From Corynebacterium sp. zg-331 (lineage in GTDB: Bacteria; Actinomycetota; Actinomycetes; Mycobacteriales; Mycobacteriaceae), in assembly GCF_014267345.1 (NCBI RefSeq), contig NZ_JACMYD010000004.1:124001-188000 (forward strand): DNA of 64,000 nt. Reading direction: 5' to 3'. Below, piece by piece: positions 53,923-62,782 of the stretch. Numbering within the stretch: the stretch's first letter is position 1; each line of letters opens with the position of its first letter. Below the pieces are notes generated by a model. The model saw only the letters and a program-made list of their open reading frames with translations. It had not been told where the DNA came from and made no database searches. A program made the position numbers and the translations under genes.

Positions 53923-54839
53923 GAGGAGCCCTCGGCCGCCGCCAGGTTTGCCCCGATGGCGGCGCTGAGGTCCACCAGCGGGCCGTTTCCCGGGGTCGAG
54001 GGGATCGAGGCCGCGACGATTACCTCCCGGCCCAGGGCATAAAAGAGGTCGCCCTCGTGGAGCCAGTCGATGCCGTTGATCTGGGTGAGCTGTTTACCTG
54101 GCGCGTAGGCCTCGGGCATGGCCACCCCGCAGGCCAGTTCGAGAGGATCGGAGCCGGGTGCGCTCCATACTGCTTTGTCCCGCGTCTTTTCCACCAGCGC
54201 CCGTCCCCCCAGATCTTCGGGCAGGCCTCGCATGAGGTGAGCGCAGCGCTCGCCTTCAGGCGTGGCGACGTCATCGAACGGCAGCGAGTGCGGCTCGCGG
54301 TGTTCCTCGGATAGCCCGGCCACCGCCTCGGCCACCGCCTCGGTGGGGTCGATCCCCTCGGCCGTGACCGCCACGGTGGGGCTGCGATTCACGGCATACC
54401 AGGTATTCAGCGTGGAATCGGGGTCGGCGATGCGCAACCAGCGCACGCCGCCGGTGTCTTCCGTGGTTGAGACCCTGGTGTATTGCTCGGGGAAGTGCAC
54501 CCCGCAGCGCAGCGTCGCCCGATCCTGTGAGGTGCGCGCCCACGCGGCGGCACCGGCGGGGGCGGGATCCGCCAGCTCGGTGCGCTCCCACCCCGCCACG
54601 CTGTCCGGTAGGCGCCCGAGGAGATCCCGGCAGGCGGCGGATTCGGCCTTGGGGGCATCGATGGTGGCCAGGGCGATGGGCTGATGGGCGGCGCGGTCGA
54701 ATACCACCCGGGCCCCCACGATGGCACCGAGGACGGCGATCACGGCGAGGATCAGCGCGAGATAAATAGGGGTGCGATTAAAATCGGAGGCAGTCTTCGC
54801 CGCGTGGCCGAAGTGATTCGTGCTATCCACATCGCTCAT
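53919..54839 (-). CDS. Membrane protein with two DUF3515-like repeats
   Basis: A 306-residue protein with one N-terminal helix (PIYLALILAVIAVLGAIVGARVVF, about residues 24-47) and an extracytoplasmic part made of two similar halves. Each half has C..LL..LP, an aromatic A(W) position, LRCGV or LACGV, and P..Y (first half about 60-165, second about 195-300), so the DUF3515 unit seems duplicated. DUF3515 sits next to ddl in mycobacteria and corynebacteria; its function is unknown. AGTCTA on the plus strand (TAGACT on its own strand, 54848-54853) lies 8 nt before ATG 54839, so it is likely leaderless. Confidence 0.82.
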   Translation of the reverse strand: MSDVDSTNHFGHAAKTASDFNRTPIYLALILAVIAVLGAIVGARVVFDRAAHQPIALATIDAPKAESAACRDLLGRLPDSVAGWERTELADPAPAGAAAWARTSQDRATLRCGVHFPEQYTRVSTTEDTGGVRWLRIADPDSTLNTWYAVNRSPTVAVTAEGIDPTEAVAEAVAGLSEEHREPHSLPFDDVATPEGERCAHLMRGLPEDLGGRALVEKTRDKAVWSAPGSDPLELACGVAMPEAYAPGKQLTQINGIDWLHEGDLFYALGREVIVAASIPSTPGNGPLVDLSAAIGANLAAAEGSS

Positions 54840-54869
54840 GGCTTGTGAGTCTAGTGAAAGGACCCGTTG

Positions 54870-55823
54870 ATGCCGACCTCCCCAGGCCCCACCATCGCCG
54901 AGGTCGGCGAACGCCAGGTCATCCGGGAAATCATGACCACCGCTCCCTCCCGCGTCAATGGCGACGATGCCGCCGTGCTGGTCAGCGCCCAGCCCAACTC
55001 CCGGGTGGTGGTGAGCACGGACATGCTCGTGGAACGCCGCCACTTCCGCCTCGATTGGTCCACTCCCCAGGAAGTGGGCAGCAAGGCGATCCTGCAAAAC
55101 TTTGCCGACATCGAGGCGATGGGGGCGCGCCCCGTCGGGGCCTTACTCGCACTATCCGCCCCACCAGAGACTCCGGTGAGCCTCGTGCGCGGGCTCGCGG
55201 AGGGCATCGAACGGCAGGTGGAACGCTTCTCCGCGGAATTGGTCGGGGGAGACCTCACCGCGGGGGAGAACCTTGTGCTCTCCGTGACCGCCGTGGGCTC
55301 CCTCGGCGGGGATCGCCGCCCGTTGTCGATCGACGCCGCTCGCCCCGGTCAGATCCTCGTGGCTGCCGGGGCCATCGGGGACTCCGCCGCCGGCCTGGCC
55401 CTCCTGGAGCGCTACGGCCGCGAGGTCCCGGAGGAGTTCCTTGCCTTCCGTGACGCCCACACTAACCCTTACCTGCCGCCCGGGCGCGGAATGATCGCCC
55501 GAGCCACCGGGGCCACCGCCGCCACCGATAACTCCGACGGCCTCGTGGCCGATCTCACCACGATGGCCGAGCGCTCCGGGGTGGCCATCGACCTCGACCC
55601 TAAGGCCATCGCCCCCTCCGAGTCCATGATCAGGTTGGGGGAGCGCCTGGGCATCGACCCCTGGTCATGGGTACTCGCTGGAGGCGAGGATCACACCATC
55701 GTGGCCACCACGCCGGGCAACGTCCCCTCAGGTTTCCGCCGCATCGGGATCGTGCAGCGCGGCGGCGGGGTGGCCGTGGGGGGACAACCCCCCGTCTACC
55801 GAGCCGGGTGGCTAAGCTTTTAA
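54870..55823 (+). CDS. thiL: Thiamine-monophosphate kinase
   Basis: A 317-residue AIR-synthase-fold kinase that makes thiamine pyrophosphate, the cofactor of IlvB among others. Motifs are NGDDAAVLV, VVSTDMLVERRHF (metal-binding Asp), NFADIEAMGARP and ATDNSDGLVADL. GAAAGGA precedes ATG 54870. ung follows after 3 bp. Confidence 0.95.
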   Translation: MPTSPGPTIAEVGERQVIREIMTTAPSRVNGDDAAVLVSAQPNSRVVVSTDMLVERRHFRLDWSTPQEVGSKAILQNFADIEAMGARPVGALLALSAPPETPVSLVRGLAEGIERQVERFSAELVGGDLTAGENLVLSVTAVGSLGGDRRPLSIDAARPGQILVAAGAIGDSAAGLALLERYGREVPEEFLAFRDAHTNPYLPPGRGMIARATGATAATDNSDGLVADLTTMAERSGVAIDLDPKAIAPSESMIRLGERLGIDPWSWVLAGGEDHTIVATTPGNVPSGFRRIGIVQRGGGVAVGGQPPVYRAGWLSF

Positions 55824-55826
55824 GCC

Positions 55827-56486
55827 ATGAGCCTTCCCGTGCACGAAAGCTGGCAGCCCATCCTCGAGCCGGTGGCCGATCAGATTCATCGGATGGGAGA
55901 TTTCCTGCGCGCGGAGAACGCTGCCGGTCGCGGCTATCTGCCCGCGGGAAGCGACGTCCTGCGCGTCTTTCACTATCCCTTCGACGAGGTCAAGGTCCTC
56001 ATCATCGGCCAAGACCCGTACCCCACCCCCGGTCACGCGATGGGGCTTTCCTTTTCCACCCAGCCCGGAGTGCGCCCCCTGCCCAAGAGCCTGCTCAACA
56101 TCTTCAAGGAGCTCTCCCAGGATCTTGGCATAGAGCAGCCCCAGGATGGGGACCTCACCGCCTGGTCTCGTCAGGGCGTGGCCCTGTTCAACCGCGTGCT
56201 CACCGTGCGGCCCGGCGCGCCCGCCTCCCACCGGGGCAAGGGTTGGGAACAGATCACCGAGGCCGCCATCACCGCCCTGGCGCGCCGGGAACGCCCCCTG
56301 GTGGCGATCCTGTGGGGCCGCGACGCCCAGACCGCTCGTGCCTTCCTGGGCGATACCCCCACCATCGAGTCGCCGCACCCCTCGCCGCTGTCCGCTTCCC
56401 GGGGTTTCTTCGGCTCTCGCCCGTTTAGCAAGGCCAATGCGCTCCTGGAGCAGCGCGGCGCCACCCCGGTGGACTGGCGTTTGTAA
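55827..56486 (+). CDS. ung: Uracil-DNA glycosylase (family 1)
   Basis: A 219-residue base-excision enzyme removing uracil from DNA. The water-activating Asp is in [18 protein letters not shown] (D63), and the late [21 protein letters not shown] supplies the histidine and intercalation loop. It sits in a dense cluster with thiL and the DhaL-like gene. Confidence 0.96.
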   Translation: MSLPVHESWQPILEPVADQIHRMGDFLRAENAAGRGYLPAGSDVLRVFHYPFDEVKVLIIGQDPYPTPGHAMGLSFSTQPGVRPLPKSLLNIFKELSQDLGIEQPQDGDLTAWSRQGVALFNRVLTVRPGAPASHRGKGWEQITEAAITALARRERPLVAILWGRDAQTARAFLGDTPTIESPHPSPLSASRGFFGSRPFSKANALLEQRGATPVDWRL

Positions 56487-56497
56487 AATATCTCCCC

Positions 56498-57799
56498 ATG
56501 GCGCACCTCCTAGAGCTCGATGGCCCCGCCCTGGCGGCCTGGGCCCGGCGCGCGGCCAGTCACCTTGAGGCGCGCAGCCCGGAGATCAACCGCCTCAATG
56601 TCTTTCCCATCCCCGATTCGGATACTGGCTCGAACATGGCCCACACCATGCACTCTGCGGTATCGGCACTGAGCGATCTCCCGGAGGACGCCACCGCCGC
56701 GCAGGTGACCGCCGCCCTGACCCGAGGCGCGGTGGCCGGAGCGCGCGGCAATTCCGGCATGGTGCTCTCCCAGGTGCTACGCAGCCTGGCCGAGGAGTCG
56801 GGCGATGCCCTGCGCGCCGCCGAGGTCACCGCCGCGCTTGGCCGCGCCCTGGAGCTCGTCAGCGATGCGATCACTCGGCCGGTGGAGGGCACCGTGCTCA
56901 GCGTCCTGCGCGCCGCCGCCCAGGCGGCTTCCCACCAACAGATTGAGGGCGACGACCTGCACCGGGTCGTGGCGGCCGCCACCGACGCCGCCCACCGCGC
57001 GTTGGCTCGTACCCCGGCGCAGCTGCCCGCCCTCAAGGGGGCCGTGGACGCGGGCGGGCAGGGCCTGGTGGTCATTCTCGATGCCCTGCTGGGAAGCCTC
57101 GCTCCGCCCACCACGGGGCCACACCTTGAGGTCATGTTCTCCTATCGGGGCGATTGCGCCGCGCTCCGGCGATCCCTAGAATCCCTGGGCACCAGCCTCA
57201 TCATTGCTCCGGATGGCACCGGCAGGGCCGGCGTTCACATCCATTCCCGGCGCAGCGGCGAACTCATCGAGCGCGCCTTCGTCCTCGGAGAGGTCACGGA
57301 TCTGCGCCTCGAAGCCCTACCGGAGACCGTTCGGGCTGAGGAACCCGGTGTGATCGCCGTGGTGCCCACCGGCAGCATGGAGCGCCTTTTCCGCGATGCC
57401 GGGGCCGAGGTGATCGCCCCGGGGGCACGCCCGCACCGGGAAGCCATCGTGCTGCCCAACGGTCTAAGCGAGCTTGGCGGCCCGCAGGTGGTGCCCACCA
57501 CCCGGCTCGTGGAGGGGATCGCGGCGCTCGCCGTCTACGATCCGGAGCTGCCGCGCGATAGTGCACTTCAGGTCATGCGAGAGACTGTGGCGGCCATGCG
57601 CACCGCGGACGTCCACGACCCGGAGACGCTCTCGGCGACCTGTCGCCAGCTCCTGCGCTCGGGCGGGGAACTCGTGACCCTGCTCGTGCGCCCGGATGTC
57701 ACCATCGACGCCGCGGCATTGCGCCGGGAACTCGGCGTCGAACTCATGGCCTACCGTGCCGATAACCTCGCCGCCGCCGTGGAAGTCGGGGTGGAATAA
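56498..57799 (+). CDS. DhaL/DegV-associated (FakA-like) kinase domain protein
   Basis: A 433-residue protein. Residues 1-195 form a DhaL domain with NRLNVFPIPDSDTGSNMAHTM (Mg-ATP aspartates) and RGNSGMVLSQ. The remainder (200-433) resembles the FakA middle and C-terminal domains, including GTSLIIAPDGTGRAGVHIHS. FakA phosphorylates fatty acids bound to FakB (DegV) proteins in firmicutes. This protein is shorter than FakA (about 550 residues), and no degV gene is adjacent, so the same reaction is only inferred. recG begins immediately after its stop. Confidence 0.85.
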   Translation: MAHLLELDGPALAAWARRAASHLEARSPEINRLNVFPIPDSDTGSNMAHTMHSAVSALSDLPEDATAAQVTAALTRGAVAGARGNSGMVLSQVLRSLAEESGDALRAAEVTAALGRALELVSDAITRPVEGTVLSVLRAAAQAASHQQIEGDDLHRVVAAATDAAHRALARTPAQLPALKGAVDAGGQGLVVILDALLGSLAPPTTGPHLEVMFSYRGDCAALRRSLESLGTSLIIAPDGTGRAGVHIHSRRSGELIERAFVLGEVTDLRLEALPETVRAEEPGVIAVVPTGSMERLFRDAGAEVIAPGARPHREAIVLPNGLSELGGPQVVPTTRLVEGIAALAVYDPELPRDSALQVMRETVAAMRTADVHDPETLSATCRQLLRSGGELVTLLVRPDVTIDAAALRRELGVELMAYRADNLAAAVEVGVE

Positions 57800-59857
57800 A
57801 TGCTGGGTTGGAGCGATCCGCGCCCGCTGTCTCACGTCCTTCCCGCCAAGGAAGCGCGCGCCCTGGCCAAGAACCTCGGCGTGAACACCGTCGCGGAGCT
57901 TCTCGAATACTATCCCCGCCTCTACTCGCGTTACGGCTCTGGGGTGAGCGTAGCGGGAGCCGAGGAAGGCGAACACGTCACCTGCGTGGGGCAGGTACGC
58001 CGGGTACAGGAAAGCTATACCCGGGCCGGGAAATTGCTCACCCGTGTCACGCTGACCGACGGCACCGAGGAACTCATCGCCACCTTCTTCCAATCGCGTT
58101 GGATCAGCCAGCAACTCACCCCCGGCACCCGAGGTATGTTTTCCGGCAAGCTGCGCTACTTCCGGGATGTGCCCCAGCTGCAACACCCCACCTACGTGCT
58201 CCTTGGCCCCATCGCACGCCAGGGCACTGGGGAGCACGTGGCGGAGATTCTTGAGGAGCGCGATTACCTCCCGATCTACCCGGCCCGCAAGACGCTGACC
58301 TCGTGGCGGATCATGGCCGCGGTGGAGCATACACTCGCGGCCTTACCCCCCATACCGGAATCCCTCGATGAGGTTCCCGCCGACCTCGTGAGCCTCGATG
58401 CGGCCGTGCGCGGCATCCACCAACCAGGTCCCGAAGGCCCCCAACCCCACCGATTCCGCCTCAAATACAACGAAGCCCTGGCCCTGGCCTGCGTTATGGC
58501 GCTGCGCCGCGCCGACGCCTCCCACCGCGAGGCTCCGCCCAGCCCCCCGCGCGCGGGCGGCCTCCACGACGCGCTGCGCGCGGCGCTTCCCTTCGATCTC
58601 ACCCCGGGCCAGGAGGCCGTGGTGACGGAGATCTCTCGTGATCTTAGCCGCCGGGTGCCCATGTCCCGCCTGCTCCAGGGGGAGGTCGGCTCGGGCAAAA
58701 CCATCGTGGCCCTGCTGGCCATGCTCCAGGCGGTAGACAGCGGCCACCAGTGCGCCCTGCTCGCTCCGACGGAAGTGCTGGCCACCCAACACGCGCGTTC
58801 CCTCACGGAAACGCTCCTGCGCGCCGGGATTGCGGCTTCGGTAGTGTTGCTCACCGGCTCCATGAGCACCGCCGCGCGCAAAGAAGCCTTGCTGGCCGTC
58901 GTCTCCGGACAGGCGGACATCGTGGTGGGCACTCACGCGATCATTCAAGACGCCGTGGAGTTCTTCCGGTTGGGCCTCGTGGTGGTCGATGAGCAGCATC
59001 GATTCGGTGTGGAGCAGCGCGATCGGCTTCGGCTCAAAGGAGGTAACCCGCATCTGCTCGTGATGACGGCCACCCCCATTCCCCGTACCATCGCGATGAC
59101 GGTCTTTGGTGATCTCGAGGTATCCACCCTGCGTGAGCTTCCCGGGGGGCGTCGCCCCATTCGCACCTGGATTGTGCCGGAGTCTAAGCCCGCCTGGGTG
59201 CGGCGCGCCTGGGAGCGCATCCGCGAGGAGGTGGCCGTGGGTCGCCAGGCCTACGTGGTGTGCCCGCGTATCGAAGGCGAGGGCGGGGTGACCGAGGTGG
59301 CCGAGCGGATTCTGCCTGAGCTGCGCGTGGAGGTGTTGCACGGCAAACTCCCCGCGGCGGATAAGGAGGACGTGATGCGCCGCTTCGCCTCCGGGGAGAT
59401 CGACGTGCTGGTGTCCACCACCGTGGTCGAGGTGGGCGTGGATGTTCCCAACGCCACGGTGATGATGATTATGGAGGCCGAGCGTTTTGGCATCTCCCAG
59501 CTGCACCAACTGCGGGGCCGGGTGGGCCGCGGTGGTTTTTCCTCCCTGTGTTTCCTGGTCACGGAGAGTACTCCGGAGGATCCGGGCTGGGCGCGCCTAG
59601 AGGCCGTGGCGGCCACCACGGATGGGTTCGTGCTGGCGCAGCAGGATCTGCGCCTGCGGCAGGAGGGCGACGTGCTGGGCGAGGCGCAGTCGGGGCGCAA
59701 CCGGCAGATCCGCCTGCTGGACCTGTTTGAGGATCAGGACGTGATCGAGCGGGCGAATAGGGATGCTGAAGTTCTGGTGGCGCGCAACCGAGCGGTGGCA
59801 GAGCGCATTGCCACCGATATCGCGCCGGATAGTCAGGAGTTCTTGGAAAAAAGTTAG
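57800..59857 (+). CDS. recG: ATP-dependent DNA helicase RecG
   Basis: A 685-residue helicase that remodels stalled forks and branched DNA. The N-terminal wedge OB domain covers 1-200; helicase motifs include QGEVGSGKTIVALL (Walker A), VVVDEQHRFGVEQR (motif II) and VEVGVDVPNATVMMIMEAERFGISQLHQLRGRVGRGG (motifs V-VI, shown in the text only as a family landmark at about residues 536-575). There is no gap between the upstream stop and this ATG. Confidence 0.95.
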   Translation: MLGWSDPRPLSHVLPAKEARALAKNLGVNTVAELLEYYPRLYSRYGSGVSVAGAEEGEHVTCVGQVRRVQESYTRAGKLLTRVTLTDGTEELIATFFQSRWISQQLTPGTRGMFSGKLRYFRDVPQLQHPTYVLLGPIARQGTGEHVAEILEERDYLPIYPARKTLTSWRIMAAVEHTLAALPPIPESLDEVPADLVSLDAAVRGIHQPGPEGPQPHRFRLKYNEALALACVMALRRADASHREAPPSPPRAGGLHDALRAALPFDLTPGQEAVVTEISRDLSRRVPMSRLLQGEVGSGKTIVALLAMLQAVDSGHQCALLAPTEVLATQHARSLTETLLRAGIAASVVLLTGSMSTAARKEALLAVVSGQADIVVGTHAIIQDAVEFFRLGLVVVDEQHRFGVEQRDRLRLKGGNPHLLVMTATPIPRTIAMTVFGDLEVSTLRELPGGRRPIRTWIVPESKPAWVRRAWERIREEVAVGRQAYVVCPRIEGEGGVTEVAERILPELRVEVLHGKLPAADKEDVMRRFASGEIDVLVSTTVVEVGVDVPNATVMMIMEAERFGISQLHQLRGRVGRGGFSSLCFLVTESTPEDPGWARLEAVAATTDGFVLAQQDLRLRQEGDVLGEAQSGRNRQIRLLDLFEDQDVIERANRDAEVLVARNRAVAERIATDIAPDSQEFLEKS

Positions 59858-59868
59858 AGTGGTAGCTT

Positions 59869-60438
59869 ATGGCACGCATTATTTCCGGGCAGGCCCGGGG
59901 ACGCACCCTCAAGGTGCCCCCACAGGGCACGCGCCCCACCTCCGATAGGGCAAAGGAGGGGTTGTTCTCCTCCCTCCAGGTGCGCTTTGGCTTCGAGGGG
60001 AAAAGGGTGGCGGATCTCTTTGCCGGCAGCGGGGCGTTAGGCTTGGAGGCCGCCTCGCGGGGGGCCGCCCAGGTGGTCCTGGTGGAATCGCACGCGCCCG
60101 CGGTGCGGGTCATCAGGGATAACGTGCTGAAAGTCGGGCACCCGGATATCCAGGTGGAGGAGGCCAAGGTGTCCACCTACCTAGCGCGCGCCCCGCGCGG
60201 GTTCTTCGACATGGTGCTGGCCGATCCCCCCTACGACCTCGCGGATGAGTCCGTGCGCGCCATGCTTGAGGCCCTCATCCCGGCCCTGGCGCCGGGGGCG
60301 GCGGTGGTGGTGGAGCGGCACCGGCAATCCCCGGAAACCGAGTGGCCGGAGGGCTTTAGCCCCACCGAGCAGAAGCTCAAGAAGCGCACCTACGGCATCG
60401 CCCGCATGGACATGGCGGTGTGGGGGGAGCCGGAATGA
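59869..60438 (+). CDS. rsmD: 16S rRNA (guanine(966)-N(2))-methyltransferase
   Basis: A 189-residue SAM-dependent methyltransferase starting MARIISGQARGRTLKVPP. The SAM loop is DLFAGSGALGLEAASRGA and the catalytic motif is LADPPYDL. TAGAGT at 59855-59860 lies 8 nt before the ATG inside the recG end, so it can be transcribed as a leaderless message. coaD overlaps its stop (ATGA). Confidence 0.95.
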   Translation: MARIISGQARGRTLKVPPQGTRPTSDRAKEGLFSSLQVRFGFEGKRVADLFAGSGALGLEAASRGAAQVVLVESHAPAVRVIRDNVLKVGHPDIQVEEAKVSTYLARAPRGFFDMVLADPPYDLADESVRAMLEALIPALAPGAAVVVERHRQSPETEWPEGFSPTEQKLKKRTYGIARMDMAVWGEPE

Positions 60439-60914
60439 AGGCGGTATGCCCCGGTTCCTTCGACCCGGTTACCCTGGGCCACCTGGATATCTTCCAGCGC
60501 GCCGCCGCCCAGTTCGAGGAGGTCGTCGTGCTGGTCACGGCCAATCCACACAAAAGCAGCGGGCTATTTAGCGTGGCGGAGCGCGAGCGGCTCATCGAGG
60601 ATTCCGTGGCACACCTGGGGAACGTGAGTGTGGATCACTGGGGAGGGCTCCTGGTGGATTACACCACGGCGCATCGGGTGACCGCCCTGGTCAAGGGGCT
60701 GCGCTCCTCCCTGGACTACGAGTACGAGCTGCCCATGGCACAGATGAACCGCCGTCTTTCCGGCGTGGACACCTTTTTTCTGCTCACGGATGAAAAGTAC
60801 GGGTACATTTCTTCCACGCTGTGCAAGGAGGTAGCCCGCTATGGCGGTGATATTTCCGGGCTGCTGCCCCCGCACGTGGCGGAGGCGGTGCACGCCAAGT
60901 ACGCTCGGCGGTGA
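60435..60914 (+). CDS. coaD: Phosphopantetheine adenylyltransferase
   Basis: A 159-residue enzyme of coenzyme A synthesis. MKAVCPGSFDPVTLGHLDIF contains the TxGH nucleotidyltransferase motif, and YISSTLCKEVARYGGDISGLLP is also typical. ATG 60435 overlaps the rsmD stop by 4 nt, giving translational coupling. Confidence 0.97.
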   Translation: MKAVCPGSFDPVTLGHLDIFQRAAAQFEEVVVLVTANPHKSSGLFSVAERERLIEDSVAHLGNVSVDHWGGLLVDYTTAHRVTALVKGLRSSLDYEYELPMAQMNRRLSGVDTFFLLTDEKYGYISSTLCKEVARYGGDISGLLPPHVAEAVHAKYARR

Positions 60915-60938
60915 ATCCGAGCGGAAAGGAGGTGGCGC

Positions 60939-61193
60939 TTGTCCCGCGACCGCAGCGCGTGGAAGATGAGCCCGGAGCGGCTCCGCGAGCATCTTATGCT
61001 CCGAACCCGCGCGAGGAGAATCCCCGATAAGAAGAAGCAAGCAAATAAAAGGGCCTGCCGTACGGTGGGCCCTTGGCCTTACTTCAGGAGCGTGGACAGG
61101 AAACTACGGGTGCGATCCTGTTGCGGGGCGTCGAGTACTTGTTCCGGCGACCCCGCCTCCACTACGGCGCCGTCGGCCATGAAGACCACCTGA
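60939..61193 (+). CDS. Possible small basic protein downstream of coaD
   Basis: A TTG start 6 nt after a perfect AAAGGAGG (60925-60932). The first 45 residues are basic and helix-forming ([18 protein letters not shown], then [18 protein letters not shown]). The frame continues through the terminator hairpin and 115 bp into the convergent ABC gene, stopping at 61193, so the last half is doubtful. It may be a genuine small protein with a poorly defined end. An alternative GTG frame (60911-61030, 39 codons) overlaps the coaD stop. Confidence 0.35.
   Translation: MSRDRSAWKMSPERLREHLMLRTRARRIPDKKKQANKRACRTVGPWPYFRSVDRKLRVRSCCGASSTCSGDPASTTAPSAMKTT
61049..61074. terminator. Terminator between coaD and the ABC operon
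   Basis: AAGGGCC (61049-61055) pairs with GGCCCTT (61068-61074), with AAAA before it on the plus strand (61047-61050), which becomes a T-run for the minus-strand transcript. It probably ends the ABC operon and possibly works in both directions. Confidence 0.65.
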
Positions 61194-61846
61194 TCGGCTA
61201 CCTCGCGGGCGAAACCCATCTCGTGCGTGACCACCATCATGGTCATGCCTTGGCCGGCCAGGTCCTTCATCACGCGCAGCACCTCGCCCACCAGTTCCGG
61301 GTCGAGGGCGGAGGTGGGCTCGTCGAAGAGCATGAGTTTAGGCTCCATCGCTACCGCCCGAGCAATGGCCACTCGCTGCTGCTGGCCGCCGGAGAGCTGC
61401 GCCGGAAAGGCCTCGGCCTTGTGCGCCAGACCCACCTGGTCGAGCAATCCGCGGGCCTTATCCCGGGCGGTGTGGGGATCCATGCCCTTGACGTGGATGG
61501 GGGCCTCGACGATATTTTCGAGCACCGTGCGGTGCGGGAAGAGGTTGAACTGTTGGAATACCATGCCGATCCCGGAGCGCTGTCGGGCGGCCTGGCGCTC
61601 GGTGATCTCGTAGAGCACCCCGTTGCGCTCCTGGTAGCCGATGAGCTGGCCGTCCACGTAGAGCCTGCCGGCGGTGATCTTCTCGAGGTGATTGACGCAG
61701 CGCAGCAGGGTGGACTTGCCGGAGCCGGAGGGGCCGATAAGGCAGGTAACGGAGCCGCGGGGGACGGTGAGGTCGATGCCTTTGAGCACGGGGAGCCTGC
61801 CAAAGGACTTCCACACTTGACGAGCCTCGATCATGGGCGTGGTCAT
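61079..61846 (-). CDS. Polar amino-acid ABC transporter, ATP-binding protein (GlnQ-like)
   Basis: A 255-residue ATPase with Walker A ([14 protein letters not shown]), signature [14 protein letters not shown], Walker [15 protein letters not shown] and the switch histidine in [11 protein letters not shown]. It energises uptake by the permease encoded 3 bp upstream. GGAGG is 8 nt before the ATG. The high similarity to glutamine/glutamate/arginine importers does not fix the substrate. Confidence 0.93.
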   Translation of the reverse strand: MTTPMIEARQVWKSFGRLPVLKGIDLTVPRGSVTCLIGPSGSGKSTLLRCVNHLEKITAGRLYVDGQLIGYQERNGVLYEITERQAARQRSGIGMVFQQFNLFPHRTVLENIVEAPIHVKGMDPHTARDKARGLLDQVGLAHKAEAFPAQLSGGQQQRVAIARAVAMEPKLMLFDEPTSALDPELVGEVLRVMKDLAGQGMTMMVVTHEMGFAREVADQVVFMADGAVVEAGSPEQVLDAPQQDRTRSFLSTLLK

Positions 61847-61849
61847 GTC

Positions 61850-62782
61850 TTATTTCCTCCGGTTATCCGCGTGGTTGATCACGCTAATATTGCGGGGCAG
61901 GGCACCTTCCGCATCCGCCAGGGCCGCGAGTTGCCGCCCGGTGAGCTCCCGGGTGGAGCCGCGCTCGTAGTACTTTTCCAGATAGTGTTGGCCGATCATG
62001 AGCAGCGAGGTAATCACCAGGTACCAGGTGGCCGCGACCATCAGCATGGGGACGGGGGCAAAGAGGGCATTGGCGATATCGATGGAGCGGCCGTAGAGCT
62101 CCTGGGTATAAGGGATAGCTACCACCAGGGACGTGGTCTTGAGCAAGGAGATGAACTCGTTGCCAGTGGGCGGAATAATGATCCGCATGGCCTGGGGTAG
62201 CACCGTGCGCCGCATGGTCAGCCACCATCCCATCCCCAGGGCCTTCGACGCCTCAAATTGTCCCTCGGGCACCGCCTGGATGCCGGAGCGCACGATCTCC
62301 GCCATGTAGGCGGCCTCGTTGAGTCCTAACCCGATCACCGCGAGAAGAAAGGCGTTACCGAGCAGGCTCTCCAGGTTCACCTCCGCCGGGCCCACTCGGA
62401 TCACCTCGTAGAGCGAGCCCATCAGACCCCAGAACACCAGCTGCACGTAGATGGGGGTGCCGCGGAAGACCCAGAGAAAAAGCCAGGATACCGCGCCGAG
62501 TACCGGATTGGGAGACATCCGCATGACGGCCAGGGCCACGCCGCCCACAAGGCCGATGAGCATGCTCAGCATGGTGATGAGCAGGGTGTGGCCGGCAGCG
62601 GCGGCGATGCGGGTGTCGAAGAGGTAGGAGCGATACACGTCCCACCCGTAGGCCTCATTGGTGGCGGCACCGATGAGAACCCAGGCGGCCAGGGCCAGCA
62701 CGAGGGCGGCGGTGAGCCAGCGCCCGGGGTGCTTGAGCGGCACCGCCTTGATCGGTGCGGGCTGGGTACTGGGGTTAGGCAT
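61850..62782 (-). CDS. Polar amino-acid ABC transporter, permease
   Basis: A 310-residue HisM/GlnP-type permease. It has an N-terminal helix (RWLTAALVLALAAWVLIGA), then the transport core from about residue 65 with AGHTLLITMLSMLIGLVGG and the EAA loop GQFEASKALGMGWWLTMRRTVLPQAM. The start overlaps the end of the binding-protein gene by 8 nt, showing coupling. One permease gene is present, so a homodimer is expected. Confidence 0.92.
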   Translation of the reverse strand: MPNPSTQPAPIKAVPLKHPGRWLTAALVLALAAWVLIGAATNEAYGWDVYRSYLFDTRIAAAAGHTLLITMLSMLIGLVGGVALAVMRMSPNPVLGAVSWLFLWVFRGTPIYVQLVFWGLMGSLYEVIRVGPAEVNLESLLGNAFLLAVIGLGLNEAAYMAEIVRSGIQAVPEGQFEASKALGMGWWLTMRRTVLPQAMRIIIPPTGNEFISLLKTTSLVVAIPYTQELYGRSIDIANALFAPVPMLMVAATWYLVITSLLMIGQHYLEKYYERGSTRELTGRQLAALADAEGALPRNISVINHADNRRK

